This document shows, piece after piece, positions 1-5,869 of a stretch of 5,869 bases of DNA. The notes under the pieces were generated by a model. The model was not told the origin of the DNA, did not search any database, and worked only from the letters and a program-made list of their open reading frames with translations. The translations under genes were made by a program, and so were the position numbers. Position 1 is the stretch's first letter. The number at the start of each line of letters is the position of its first letter. Origin of the DNA: Acidobacteriota bacterium (lineage in GTDB: Bacteria > Acidobacteriota > Terriglobia > UBA7540). The stretch covers positions 1 through 5,869 of the forward strand of contig JAKASC010000158.1 in the NCBI GenBank assembly GCA_021828245.1. Direction: 5' to 3'.

Positions 1-1
1 C

Positions 2-280
2 GGCAACAAGTACGCGGCCACCTTCGGATGGTTCAACACGACCGGCACGACGGACCCGCTGTTCTACGCGCCGGCGGCCGTGACCGGCAGCGCCACCGGC
101 AATCCGCACACCGATGGATTGGTTTCGCAGTTTTCCTACTGGCCCGTCCAGAACATTCAACTGGCGCTCCAGTACAGAAACTTTTTCAAATTCAACGGCG
201 CGAGCACGAACTATGATGGAGCGGGACGCAATGCCTCGGGCAACAACGCTCTGTATATGATGGTATGGTTTATTTTCTAA
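2..280 (+). CDS. C-terminal part of an outer-membrane beta-barrel protein (5' end outside the window)
   Basis: Only the last 92 residues are visible, open from the left edge in the frame that starts at base 2. The end has the usual features of an outer-membrane barrel: alternating polar and hydrophobic residues in strand-like stretches (QFSYWPVQNIQLALQYRNFF, then NNALYMMVWFIF) and a C-terminal phenylalanine, the signature recognised by the BAM assembly machinery. The segment with FNG, TNYDG, GRNAS and NN followed by an aromatic strand resembles barrel proteins of several hundred residues that databases often label 'cytochrome C' although no CXXCH is visible here. This resemblance is from memory and was not searched. 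The missing N-terminal part should carry a signal peptide. The next gene encodes an exported cupredoxin-like protein, so an envelope redox role is possible but unproven. Barrel identity is fairly secure; the substrate or partner is unknown. Confidence 0.68.
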   Translation, partial: GNKYAATFGWFNTTGTTDPLFYAPAAVTGSATGNPHTDGLVSQFSYWPVQNIQLALQYRNFFKFNGASTNYDGAGRNASGNNALYMMVWFIF

Positions 281-287
281 ACCGGGC

Positions 288-332
288 GCCGCGCCGACCG
301 TCGCCTCGGGTGACGCTGGGGCCAGGCGCGGC
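288..332 (+). terminator. Nested GC-rich hairpin after the barrel gene (possible transcript end)
   Basis: Eight bases after the stop codon, GCCGCGCC (288-295) pairs perfectly with GGCGCGGC (325-332). Inside that loop, CGTCGCC (299-305) pairs with GGTGACG (309-315) across a three-base loop, with one G-U pair. The stacked structure could end or stabilise the upstream transcript. There is no T run after it, so it is not a classical intrinsic terminator. In DNA this GC-rich, some such pairing is expected by chance. Confidence 0.3.
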
Positions 333-454
333 AAGGGCGAATCACGGTCAAGGGGCCACGGCCATGCGCGTCCCGCGCCCGTCAGGATGAGCAAACCCAC
401 CCAGCATCGTCTTGGCGGTTTAAGCTAGGGGCGAGGCCCGAAAGAGAGATTTTC

Positions 455-462
455 AAAGGAGG
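455..462 (+). promoter_or_regulatory. Strong ribosome binding site of the cupredoxin gene
   Basis: AAAGGAGG lies nine bases upstream of the ATG at 472 and is near-perfectly complementary to the 3' end of 16S rRNA. It fixes the start codon. I could not find a convincing -35/-10 pair in 281-454. Confidence 0.85.
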
Positions 463-471
463 ATCTTCCGC

Positions 472-1233
472 ATGATTTCGAAAAACCGATTTCTGCTTTC
501 AGCCGGTGTTTGCGGATGGCTGGTCGCTGGTCTTTTGAGTTCTGCTCTGGCGTCGCCGCCTAGTGCGCCCCGCCCTCAGTCGGAATCCGCCTCGGCGGCG
601 ACCGGAGCAGTTACCGGCCAAATCCTGTTTGAGGGGACCCGTCCCAAACCGCGGCGAATCCTTATGAACGCCGACCCAGTGTGCGTGTCCCTGCATCACG
701 GGCCGGTGTACTACCAAGACGGCCAGGTTAATGCCGATGGGACCTTGCCCAACGTCTTCGTCTATATCCAGTCAGGGCTCGGCAACCGCCATTTCCAGCC
801 CCCGTCCACGCCGGTCGTCTTGGATCAGCAAGGGTGCATGTACGTTCCCCATGTGCTCGGCATCATGGTCGGGCAACCACTCAAAGTTGTGTCGCACGAT
901 CCCACCACGCATAACATTCACATCATGTCCAAGCTCAACCGCCCGTGGAACCAGTCGCAACCTCCGGGCGCGCCGCCTTTCATAAAGCGCTTCACCCGCC
1001 CGGAAATTATGATCCCGGTTCAGTGCAATGAACACCCCTGGATGCACGCCTACATCGGGGTCACCTCGAACCCGTTTTATGCCGTCACTGGCGCGACGGG
1101 GCGTTACACGCTGCGCGGATTGCCACCCGGTCACTATACCGTCGCGGCGTGGACGGCTACCTTCGGCACCCAGAAGCAAGAGGTCACGCTGAGGCCCGGC
1201 CAAACGGTCACTCTAAACTTTACCTTCCGCTAA
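472..1233 (+). CDS. Exported cupredoxin-like protein with carboxypeptidase-regulatory-like C-terminal domain
   Basis: This complete 253-residue protein begins at an ATG with a near-consensus ribosome binding site. Residues 1-28 form a signal peptide: basic MISKNR, a hydrophobic core, and a signal peptidase I site near SALA-S, so the product should be periplasmic or secreted. Residues about 47-200 look like a cupredoxin fold. The candidate type I copper ligands are His147 (in HNIH), Cys185, His188 and Met191, the last three in CNEHPWM. This C-x2-HPWM arrangement is typical of proteins annotated as methylamine-utilization or plastocyanin-like proteins in Acidobacteriota and Proteobacteria. Additional conserved-looking residues are Cys71, His75-His76, Cys122 and His127. 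Residues about 203-253 (GATGRYTLRGLPPGHYTV and following) form a small beta-sandwich of the carboxypeptidase regulatory-like type. A role in electron transfer or copper handling in the envelope is inferred. No methylamine dehydrogenase gene is nearby, so a mau name is not justified. Confidence 0.82.
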   Translation: MISKNRFLLSAGVCGWLVAGLLSSALASPPSAPRPQSESASAATGAVTGQILFEGTRPKPRRILMNADPVCVSLHHGPVYYQDGQVNADGTLPNVFVYIQSGLGNRHFQPPSTPVVLDQQGCMYVPHVLGIMVGQPLKVVSHDPTTHNIHIMSKLNRPWNQSQPPGAPPFIKRFTRPEIMIPVQCNEHPWMHAYIGVTSNPFYAVTGATGRYTLRGLPPGHYTVAAWTATFGTQKQEVTLRPGQTVTLNFTFR

Positions 1234-1383
1234 ACCGTAGGATTCGAAGAGGGAAGGGTTGCCTGCGCGCCCTGGCACGATGCTTTGCTTGGCCTCCAGG
1301 CACGCCAGCCTCGGCACAAACGATCGAGCCCGCAAGGTCGAAGCAAAGGCGCGGGCCGTTGAGAGCCATCGTGGTCTTGCCTT

Positions 1384-1387
1384 CTAG
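1384..1387. repeat. Left copy of the CTAG target-site duplication
   Basis: CTAG directly abuts the left inverted repeat and recurs at 2724-2727. It fits the four-base YTAR target preference of the IS5 group. CTAG is its own reverse complement, so these bases could also be read as part of longer 22-bp inverted repeats (1381-1402 and 2709-2730). I prefer the duplication reading because of the family's known target. Confidence 0.65.
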
Positions 1388-1402
1388 CAGGTTGCTGAAA
1401 AA
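1388..1402 (+). repeat. Left terminal inverted repeat of the IS
   Basis: CAGGTTGCTGAAAAA matches the reverse complement of 2709-2723 at all 15 positions. Identity stops immediately inside (TGG versus CCC). Outside, it continues through the palindromic CTAG and three further bases (CTT/AAG). Confidence 0.9.
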
Positions 1403-1539
1403 TGGCGGTAATTAAAAAATTCCTTTTGTTGCAAGTGCGATTTCGAGTCTGGGCCAGGGTTCGCGCGCCCGTTCCCGCCACCCTTGGGGGCGGCTTTCAT
1501 TGTTCTTTGCTCGCTCCGAGGCACCCTGCGCCCTCGGCT

Positions 1540-2628
1540 TCATGTCGTCGCTCCGATCAAGTTGCGAATGCGCACCAGATTGTAGGCCGCCGCCGCCCAG
1601 GTGAACATCCACGCCACCCGCTTCCGGCCCCGATGTCTCACCTTGCGCATCAGCGCCACCGTCTTCATCCAGCCGAAAATTTCCTCGATCCGTTTGCGCT
1701 TCCTCTGGCTGATCGCATAGCCCGCGTGGGAGGTGGTTCGGGCATCAATCGCACTCGCACGGTTCTTGTTGTTCTGCGCCACCTGCGGCGTGGCGCCGCA
1801 CTGCCGGACCTGCTTCACCCACTCGACGGTATCGTAATGCTTGTCGGCGCCCACCGTGATACGCCCCGGCCCCGAGCGCGCTCGGATCATTTCCGCCGCC
1901 GTCTCGCGCTCCGCCCGCCCGCTGGCCAGCGTCAGGCGCGGCTCGACCACCAGGCCATTCCGGTTTTCCATCAGCACGTGGCCCCAGTAGGCCAGCTTCG
2001 CCTCGCTGCCCTGCGATTTCTTGTACAGCCGCGAGTCCGGGTCGGTCGTGGATTGGTGCGTCTGGTTCGACCGCTTCTCCCCGTGGAAATCGACCGTGGG
2101 GTTGCCGGGGTCGTCGGGCGATGGGGAAGCTTCGCTCCCGTCCTTCTTCTTGAAACTCTTCTGTCCGGCCCAAGCTTCGATCAGCGTCCCATCCACGGTG
2201 AAGTGCTCGTCGCTGAGCAGCGCATGTTGTTTGGCGATCCCTAGGACCTCTTTGAAAAACGCCTCCGCCACGTCACCCCGGAGCAGGCGCTCGCGGTTCT
2301 TCGAATAAACCGTGGCGTCCCAGACCGCGTCGTCCATGTTCAGCCCCACGAACCAGCGGAACAACAAGTTGTAGTCCAACTGCTCCATCAGCAGCCGCTC
2401 GCTGCGCACCGTGTAGAGCACTTGCAGCAGCAAGGCGCGCAGCAGCTTCTCGGGCGCAATCGAGGGCCGGCCCACCGGCGCGTACATCCCCGCAAAACGT
2501 CGCGAGAGCTTCCTCAAGACCTCATCCACCAGCGGCCGCAGCTTCCGCAAGGGGTGGTCTTGGGGCACTCGCTGCTCCGGCGAAAGGTAACTGAACATCG
2601 CACTTTGTTGAGTATCTTCACCGCGCAT
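1540..2628 (-). CDS. IS5 family transposase (DDE type)
   Basis: This gene encodes the DDE transposase that excises and inserts the element. With the ATG at 2628 it has 362 residues. That start is chosen because GGGAGGA sits seven bases upstream; the frame stays open back to an ATG at 2700, but the extra 24 codons would overlap the promoter. Residues about 10-80 (FSYLSPEQRVPQDHPLR onward) are the DUF772 N-terminal DNA-binding region. The catalytic core shows Asp146 in TVDGTLIEAWA, Asp262 in VGADKHYD, and Glu315 within R311-x3-E315-x6-K322 (RKRIEEIFGWMK). Between the first two acids is the family block STTDPDSRLYKK...GHVLMENRNGL. All three catalytic residues are present and no frameshift is seen, so the gene appears functional. 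It reads opposite to every other gene in the window. Confidence 0.93.
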   Translation of the reverse strand: MRGEDTQQSAMFSYLSPEQRVPQDHPLRKLRPLVDEVLRKLSRRFAGMYAPVGRPSIAPEKLLRALLLQVLYTVRSERLLMEQLDYNLLFRWFVGLNMDDAVWDATVYSKNRERLLRGDVAEAFFKEVLGIAKQHALLSDEHFTVDGTLIEAWAGQKSFKKKDGSEASPSPDDPGNPTVDFHGEKRSNQTHQSTTDPDSRLYKKSQGSEAKLAYWGHVLMENRNGLVVEPRLTLASGRAERETAAEMIRARSGPGRITVGADKHYDTVEWVKQVRQCGATPQVAQNNKNRASAIDARTTSHAGYAISQRKRKRIEEIFGWMKTVALMRKVRHRGRKRVAWMFTWAAAAYNLVRIRNLIGATT

Positions 2629-2635
2629 CGGCAAA

Positions 2636-2642
2636 TCCTCCC
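2636..2642 (-). promoter_or_regulatory. Ribosome binding site that decides the transposase start
   Basis: On the minus strand GGGAGGA ends seven bases before the ATG at 2628. The upstream in-frame ATGs at 2700, 2676 and 2667 have no such motif and lie in or upstream of the promoter, so the 362-residue product is preferred over the 386-residue reading. Confidence 0.75.
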
Positions 2643-2666
2643 GAAAGTCGAACGTCTCAGGAGGCA

Positions 2667-2694
2667 TATATATCATATCGCGATATATAGTCAA
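2667..2694 (-). promoter_or_regulatory. Transposase promoter with an embedded palindrome
   Basis: On the minus strand TTGACT (2694-2689) is followed, after 16 bases, by TATATA (2672-2667), close to the sigma70 consensus. Transcription would begin near 2660, about 30 bases before the ATG at 2628, leaving room for its ribosome binding site. The spacer contains the perfect 12-bp palindrome ATATCGCGATAT (2675-2686), which could bind a repressor or the transposase; that role is inference. The stretch is strikingly AT-rich against its GC-rich surroundings. Confidence 0.6.
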
Positions 2695-2708
2695 CACCAT
2701 TGTTCGGG

Positions 2709-2723
2709 TTTTTCAGCAACCTG
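2709..2723 (-). repeat. Right terminal inverted repeat of the IS
   Basis: TTTTTCAGCAACCTG is the exact reverse complement of 1388-1402. The right end lies about 15 bases beyond the transposase promoter's -35 box, so the transposase is read away from this end. Confidence 0.9.
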
Positions 2724-2727
2724 CTAG
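2724..2727. repeat. Right copy of the CTAG target-site duplication
   Basis: CTAG abuts the right inverted repeat and matches 1384-1387. Its TAG also closes, at 2725-2727, the reading frame upstream of the glycosyltransferase gene, so that frame does not extend into the element. Confidence 0.65.
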
Positions 2728-2832
2728 AAGACGCAATCCTGCTTGCGCCAGCGCCGGTCGAAGCATGTTAGTCTGCTGAATGCTGCTCGTCCGCCCCTGA
2801 GAGGCGAAGCGCAGCCCGATGAGCAAACTTTC

Positions 2833-5085
2833 ATGCCCCAATACCGCGTTCTGGTGGTGACCAACCTCTGGCCTACTGAAGACGATCCGAGCTATGGTTC
2901 TGCCATTCAAGCGCAGATGGAATCCCTACGGCCCTTGGGTGTTGATTACGATGTGCTTTTCATCAACGGCCGGCAATCGGTTCTAAATTATGTTCGGGGC
3001 ATTTTCGAGCTGCGTCGCCGCGCGTCGGCGCAGCGCTATGACTTGATCCACGCAGAGTTTGGTCTTTCTGGGTGGGTGGCCCGATGCCAGTGCCGCCTCC
3101 CCGTCGTGGTCGAGTTCAAGGGAGATGACGTTCTGGGACGGTTCGACGGCGCGGGCCGGTTAACGCTGGTCGGACGCATCTTTCAACTATCGAGCTTGCT
3201 CTTGGCCCGCTGGATTGATGCTGCCATCGTCATGAGCAGGAGAATGAAAGCTCAACTTCGCCTCCCAACGGCCTATGTGATTCCAACCGGCGTTGACTTA
3301 AAGCTGTTCCGGCCGCTTGACCGCGACGACGCCTGCCGAGCATTGAACCTCGACCGGGGCAAAAAATATGTGCTTTTTCCTTACGGCCCTGACCGGCCGG
3401 CCAAACGATTGGATTTGGTTCAACAGGCCGTTCAAATCGCCCGCACTGAATTCTCGCCGTTGGAAATTCTTCAGGTTTACCGCGTTTCGAGACAACAGAT
3501 GCCTCTGTACTACGCCGCGGCCGACGTTCTTATTCTTGCCTCGGAGTCCGAAGGCTCACCGAACTGCGTGAAGGAGGCATTGGCGACTAATCTGCCCGTC
3601 ATTGCCGTTGATGTCGGCGATGCCGCCGAAGTGCTTCAGGGCGTGGAAGGCAATTACATTGTCCCTCGGAGCGCTCTGGCGTTGGCAGAAAAACTTGTTG
3701 AAGTGTGCCGCCGAGGTGGAAGAACCCATGGGCGCGAGCGCGCTCAACAATTTTCATTGCAGGAACGGGCCACAAAGGTATTGGATATCTATCGAACCGT
3801 GGCAGAAAAAAGGGCGCAGACCCGGCCTGTAAAATATTCCGCCCCTCAGTTCGTGAGCGAGGGATTTCAAAGTTTGCGAAGGTTCGATGAAGAGGGGCGC
3901 GGAACAATCTCTTCGGCGTCGCGGCGGCAAATCCTGGCGTCGTGCGAGCGGCTTTACGCCTATCTTCTGAGCCGTCATTACGCCGACGGACTTCTGCATG
4001 GCCCCGACCCCGGCGTCCGGTTCAACTGGCGGTTTTGGCGCTTCTTGAAGAGCGCTCTTGGCTTTGTCCCGTGGGGTGATGACTACGTTTTTATGCAGAC
4101 GCAGGGCAACTGGGCCCTGGCGAATTGGGCGCTTTTTGACGCCAGCGGGCAGCCCGGCTTCCGTGACATGGCGCTCGAAGCCGCCGAAGCCGTGGTGGCG
4201 CTCGAAACCTCGGAGGGTTACTGGCACTATCCGCTTCCCGAACGTCGAGGGTTGATTGCGACTCTCGAAAGCATATGGGGAGCAACCGTGCTGTTGAGCG
4301 CTTACTCCCACACCCACCGCCCGGAATGGTTGCGCGCTGCCACCCGCGCCTATGACTACATTGTGGAGCATATTGGCTTCCAGGCCCACGGTGACGGCGA
4401 AGCCATCAACTACTTCGACCGGCCGCGCGGGAAGGTCCCCAACAACTCCGTCATCGCCGTCTGGTTCTTTTTGCGGTTAGCTCAGGCGAGCGGCGAGAGC
4501 CGCTTTATGGAGCATGTGGGACCGCTCTTGCAATTCATCGCCGCCGTTCAATTGCCGAGCGGAGAAATTCCGTACATCGTTTCGAGCCCTCACGAAAAGC
4601 CGCGCCATCATTATCTCTGCTTCCAATATAATGCGCACATGTTCCTGCACCTGGCGCGGGCCGAGCGTTTGCGACCCGGTCTCGGAGCGCGGCCCATCCT
4701 TCTGCACCTTTTTCAATTCCTTCAGCAAGGCGTACGGCCAGAAGGGTTCTGTGCCAATGATTGCGCGAGCGTTACGCGCGGAGGCCCCGAGGTGAATTAC
4801 TACACCGCCGCCCTGGGCGCCGCATTGCATGAGGGCTTTCGGTTGGGGCTGAGTCCCAACGATGATCTGGCAGGCCGATGCTTGGCCCGCCTGCTCGCGC
4901 GTCAGCGCCCGGACGGCAGCTTCGGCTTCTCCAGCCGCGAGTACGGTTTACTGAAGGATGAACGCTCTTATCCGCGCCAACAGGCGGCGATCCTCTTCCA
5001 CCTTCTTACCGTTTGCGATTTGGGCGACGGCTTTGCCGCCTCTTCGGTCACGCCATCATCGGAGAACTTGCCAACTGTTTCGTGA
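2833..5085 (+). CDS. Two-domain protein: GT4-type glycosyltransferase fused to an alpha-toroid-like domain
   Basis: The protein has 750 residues from the ATG at 2833. This start is chosen because the first Rossmann strand (YRVLVVTNLWP) begins right after it; a TTG at 2743 would add 30 unstructured-looking residues. No good ribosome binding site is visible for either. Residues 1 to about 325 are a GT-B fold transferase: GDDV (97-100) in the N-lobe, VIPTGVD (149-155) at the lobe junction, Arg188 and Lys191 in RPAKR as likely phosphate contacts, and an E-x7-E nucleotide-sugar motif (Glu240, Glu248 in EGSPNCVKE). Residues about 345-735 are helical and rich in aromatics, with recurring turns such as GYWHYPLP, PSGEIPY and QRPDGSFGF, as in six-hairpin or terpenoid-cyclase-like toroids. 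Involvement in envelope or exported polysaccharide synthesis is inferred. The toroid part may modify, epimerise or simply bind the glycan; I cannot tell which. There is no signal peptide or membrane helix, so it is probably cytoplasmic. Confidence 0.8.
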   Translation: MPQYRVLVVTNLWPTEDDPSYGSAIQAQMESLRPLGVDYDVLFINGRQSVLNYVRGIFELRRRASAQRYDLIHAEFGLSGWVARCQCRLPVVVEFKGDDVLGRFDGAGRLTLVGRIFQLSSLLLARWIDAAIVMSRRMKAQLRLPTAYVIPTGVDLKLFRPLDRDDACRALNLDRGKKYVLFPYGPDRPAKRLDLVQQAVQIARTEFSPLEILQVYRVSRQQMPLYYAAADVLILASESEGSPNCVKEALATNLPVIAVDVGDAAEVLQGVEGNYIVPRSALALAEKLVEVCRRGGRTHGRERAQQFSLQERATKVLDIYRTVAEKRAQTRPVKYSAPQFVSEGFQSLRRFDEEGRGTISSASRRQILASCERLYAYLLSRHYADGLLHGPDPGVRFNWRFWRFLKSALGFVPWGDDYVFMQTQGNWALANWALFDASGQPGFRDMALEAAEAVVALETSEGYWHYPLPERRGLIATLESIWGATVLLSAYSHTHRPEWLRAATRAYDYIVEHIGFQAHGDGEAINYFDRPRGKVPNNSVIAVWFFLRLAQASGESRFMEHVGPLLQFIAAVQLPSGEIPYIVSSPHEKPRHHYLCFQYNAHMFLHLARAERLRPGLGARPILLHLFQFLQQGVRPEGFCANDCASVTRGGPEVNYYTAALGAALHEGFRLGLSPNDDLAGRCLARLLARQRPDGSFGFSSREYGLLKDERSYPRQQAAILFHLLTVCDLGDGFAASSVTPSSENLPTVS

Positions 5086-5155
5086 GCGCTCAATCGAACG
5101 TCCATTGTATAATGACCAAAGAGTTAATCCCCTTCGTGAAACCTCCATAAGCCGC

Positions 5156-5184
5156 TTGACGGTCTTGCTGCGTGGGTGTATAAG
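5156..5184 (+). promoter_or_regulatory. Sigma70-type promoter for the FG-GAP protein gene
   Basis: TTGACG (5156-5161) and TATAAG (5179-5184) each differ from consensus at one position and are separated by the optimal 17 bases. Initiation near 5191 would give a leader of about 84 bases before the ATG at 5275. The gene is therefore probably transcribed on its own rather than with the upstream glycosyltransferase. Confidence 0.6.
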
Positions 5185-5262
5185 GCTAGTCCAGAGTTGG
5201 GCACGAAAAGTTGCAGAGCGGATGGGTGCGTCAGCAGATTTCAACATCCAACCTGCTGGCTA

Positions 5263-5269
5263 AGGGAGG
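5263..5269 (+). promoter_or_regulatory. Ribosome binding site of the FG-GAP protein gene
   Basis: AGGGAGG ends five bases before the ATG at 5275 and supports that start. Just upstream, CAGCAG (5232-5237) and CTGCTG (5253-5258) could pair as a weak leader hairpin. Confidence 0.75.
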
Positions 5270-5274
5270 GGACC

Positions 5275-5869
5275 ATGAGGTGGGGGGCACTCCTATTCAT
5301 AATTTTTCTGAGCGTCGCCGGCTTGGGAATAGCGCAGACGCCGAACCCCGTTCCTTTCATCAATCAGCCGCTCGTCCCGGATGCTGTCGCCCCCGGCGCC
5401 GCTGGCTTCACGCTCACGGTCAACGGCACCGGTTTCGTCCCCGGCGCGACGGTTGACTGGAACGGCGCCGCGCTCCCGACAACGTTCGTCAGCGGCTCGC
5501 AACTCACGGCCTCCGTCCCGGCTGCCAACGTCGCCACGGCCGACACGGCTTCGGTGACGGTGGTGAATCCCGCCCCAGGCGGCAAGTCGAACGTCGTCTT
5601 CTTCTCCGTAACCCTTTCAGCGGCGACCGTGAATTTCGTCAACTCCCCCGGCTCGCCCATCAGCGTCGGCAACTACCCGAACACGGTTGTGGAGGGCGAT
5701 TTCAACGGCGACGGCAAGCCGGACTTGGCGGTCGCGAATCAGAACAGCAATACGGTGACCATTCTGCTGGGCAACGGAGATGGGACGTTCACGCAGGCCC
5801 CAGGCTCACCCATAACGGTGGGGTCGGCCCCTGACGGGATCGCCGTGGGGGACTTCAATGGTGATGGAA
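5275..5869 (+). CDS. Secreted IPT/TIG plus FG-GAP (VCBS) repeat protein, 3' end outside the window
   Basis: The frame is open from the ATG at 5275 to the right edge (198 codons). The start is supported by AGGGAGG and a promoter at 5156-5184. Residues 1-20 (MRWGALLFIIFLSVAGLGIA) form a signal peptide with likely cleavage after AGLGIA or AQT. Residues about 25-112 resemble an IPT/TIG immunoglobulin-like domain, with the typical LTVNGTGFVPGATVDWNG stretch followed by LTASVPA and VTVVNPAPGG. From about residue 124, FG-GAP/VCBS repeats start: two copies of GDFNGDG (141-147 and 192-198), the first followed by KPDLAVAN, forming a DxNxDG calcium-binding loop. Such proteins are large, secreted or cell-surface propeller proteins, common in Acidobacteriota. 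The binding target is unknown and the full length cannot be judged. A shadow frame on the opposite strand at 5364-5672 is not real. Confidence 0.88.
   Translation, partial: MRWGALLFIIFLSVAGLGIAQTPNPVPFINQPLVPDAVAPGAAGFTLTVNGTGFVPGATVDWNGAALPTTFVSGSQLTASVPAANVATADTASVTVVNPAPGGKSNVVFFSVTLSAATVNFVNSPGSPISVGNYPNTVVEGDFNGDGKPDLAVANQNSNTVTILLGNGDGTFTQAPGSPITVGSAPDGIAVGDFNGDG
5644..5869 (+). repeat. FG-GAP repeat units, 153-bp period
   Basis: Residues 124-174 form one 51-residue unit opening SPGSPISVG. The next unit opens APGSPITVG at residue 175 and is cut by the window edge. The GDFNGDG loops are also 51 residues apart. The two DNA copies differ mainly at third positions (GGCGATTTCAACGGCGACGG versus GGGGACTTCAATGGTGATGG), so the duplication is old enough for synonymous sites to diverge while the protein is conserved. 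Confidence 0.75.

Larger units (their letters stand above)
1388..2723 (-). mobile_element. Complete IS5-type insertion sequence, about 1.34 kb
   Basis: The element is bounded by perfect 15-bp inverted repeats (CAGGTTGCTGAAAAA at the left, its reverse complement at the right) and flanked by CTAG on both sides. It carries one minus-strand transposase gene with no internal stop or frameshift, plus its own promoter. About 150 bp between the left repeat and the transposase stop codon hold no gene. Length, single-gene organisation, the DUF772-plus-DDE transposase and the YTAR-like target all agree with the IS5 family; I did not assign a named element. Removing the element and one CTAG restores the palindrome CTTCTAGAAG at the target. 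The intact ends and gene suggest it could be active or recently inserted. Confidence 0.88.

Noticed and set aside
1234..1383. Possible gene remnant between the cupredoxin gene and the IS
   Set aside because: Translations on both strands are arginine-rich and unrecognisable, with no start plus ribosome binding site. I see no gene, RNA or convincing terminator.
1516..1537. CCGAGG/CCTCGG hairpin just past the transposase stop codon
   Set aside because: The stem has only six pairs with a ten-base loop, and no T run follows on the minus strand, so a terminator is not supported.
1402..2244. Long plus-strand open frame (280 codons) opposite the transposase
   Set aside because: Its translation is low-complexity, rich in Arg, Pro and His, with no family resemblance. 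It begins at the IS end and mirrors the transposase codons on the other strand.
1336..2765. Ten-base direct repeat GGTCGAAGCA at 1336-1345 and 2756-2765 flanking the IS
   Set aside because: The copies are at unequal distances from the IS ends and do not abut them. The CTAG pair explains the insertion better, so this is probably chance.
2743..2832. Thirty-codon upstream extension of the glycosyltransferase from a TTG
   Set aside because: The added residues have no domain character, the TTG has no ribosome binding site, and the Rossmann fold starts naturally after the ATG at 2833.
3754..4389. Minus-strand open frame of 211 codons inside the glycosyltransferase gene
   Set aside because: It lies wholly opposite a well-supported coding region and has no recognisable domain or ribosome binding site.
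5108..5113. TATAAT hexamer downstream of the glycosyltransferase gene
   Set aside because: It is a perfect -10 box, but no -35-like hexamer lies 16-18 bases upstream. The promoter at 5156-5184 has both boxes with ideal spacing.

Overview
The window is about 58-60% GC by eye and mixes outer-envelope genes with one insertion sequence. An IPT/TIG plus FG-GAP repeat secreted protein, a cupredoxin with a carboxypeptidase-regulatory-like tail, and a glycosyltransferase fused to an alpha-toroid domain together suggest an Acidobacteriota-like soil or sediment bacterium. This is inferred from gene style only; the window has no rRNA or other marker gene.

Layout, left to right. (1) Positions 2-280 hold the C-terminal end of a probable outer-membrane beta-barrel protein, followed by a GC-rich nested hairpin. 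(2) Positions 472-1233 encode a complete exported cupredoxin-like protein with a strong ribosome binding site. The two may form an envelope redox pair, but this rests only on adjacency. (3) Positions 1234-1383 contain no gene or RNA that I can see. (4) Positions 1388-2723 are a complete 1,336-bp IS5-type insertion sequence with perfect 15-bp terminal inverted repeats, a CTAG target duplication and an apparently intact minus-strand transposase (1540-2628) with its own promoter. (5) Positions 2833-5085 encode a 750-residue protein: an N-terminal GT4-type glycosyltransferase and a C-terminal all-helical toroid-like domain. (6) A good sigma70-type promoter at 5156-5184 precedes a secreted IPT/TIG plus FG-GAP protein that starts at 5275 and runs off the right edge.

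How the genes relate. All host genes read rightward and the transposase reads leftward. The insertion sequence separates the cupredoxin gene from the glycosyltransferase gene and lies about 110 bp upstream of the latter's start, so it may have displaced that gene's promoter. The envelope theme (barrel, exported metalloprotein, glycan synthesis, secreted repeat protein) is consistent, but I see no operon linking them.

I found no CRISPR array, tRNA, phage, toxin-antitoxin or recognisable defence system. The least ordinary item is the GT4-toroid fusion protein. Nothing in the sequence supports calling the window a new biological system.
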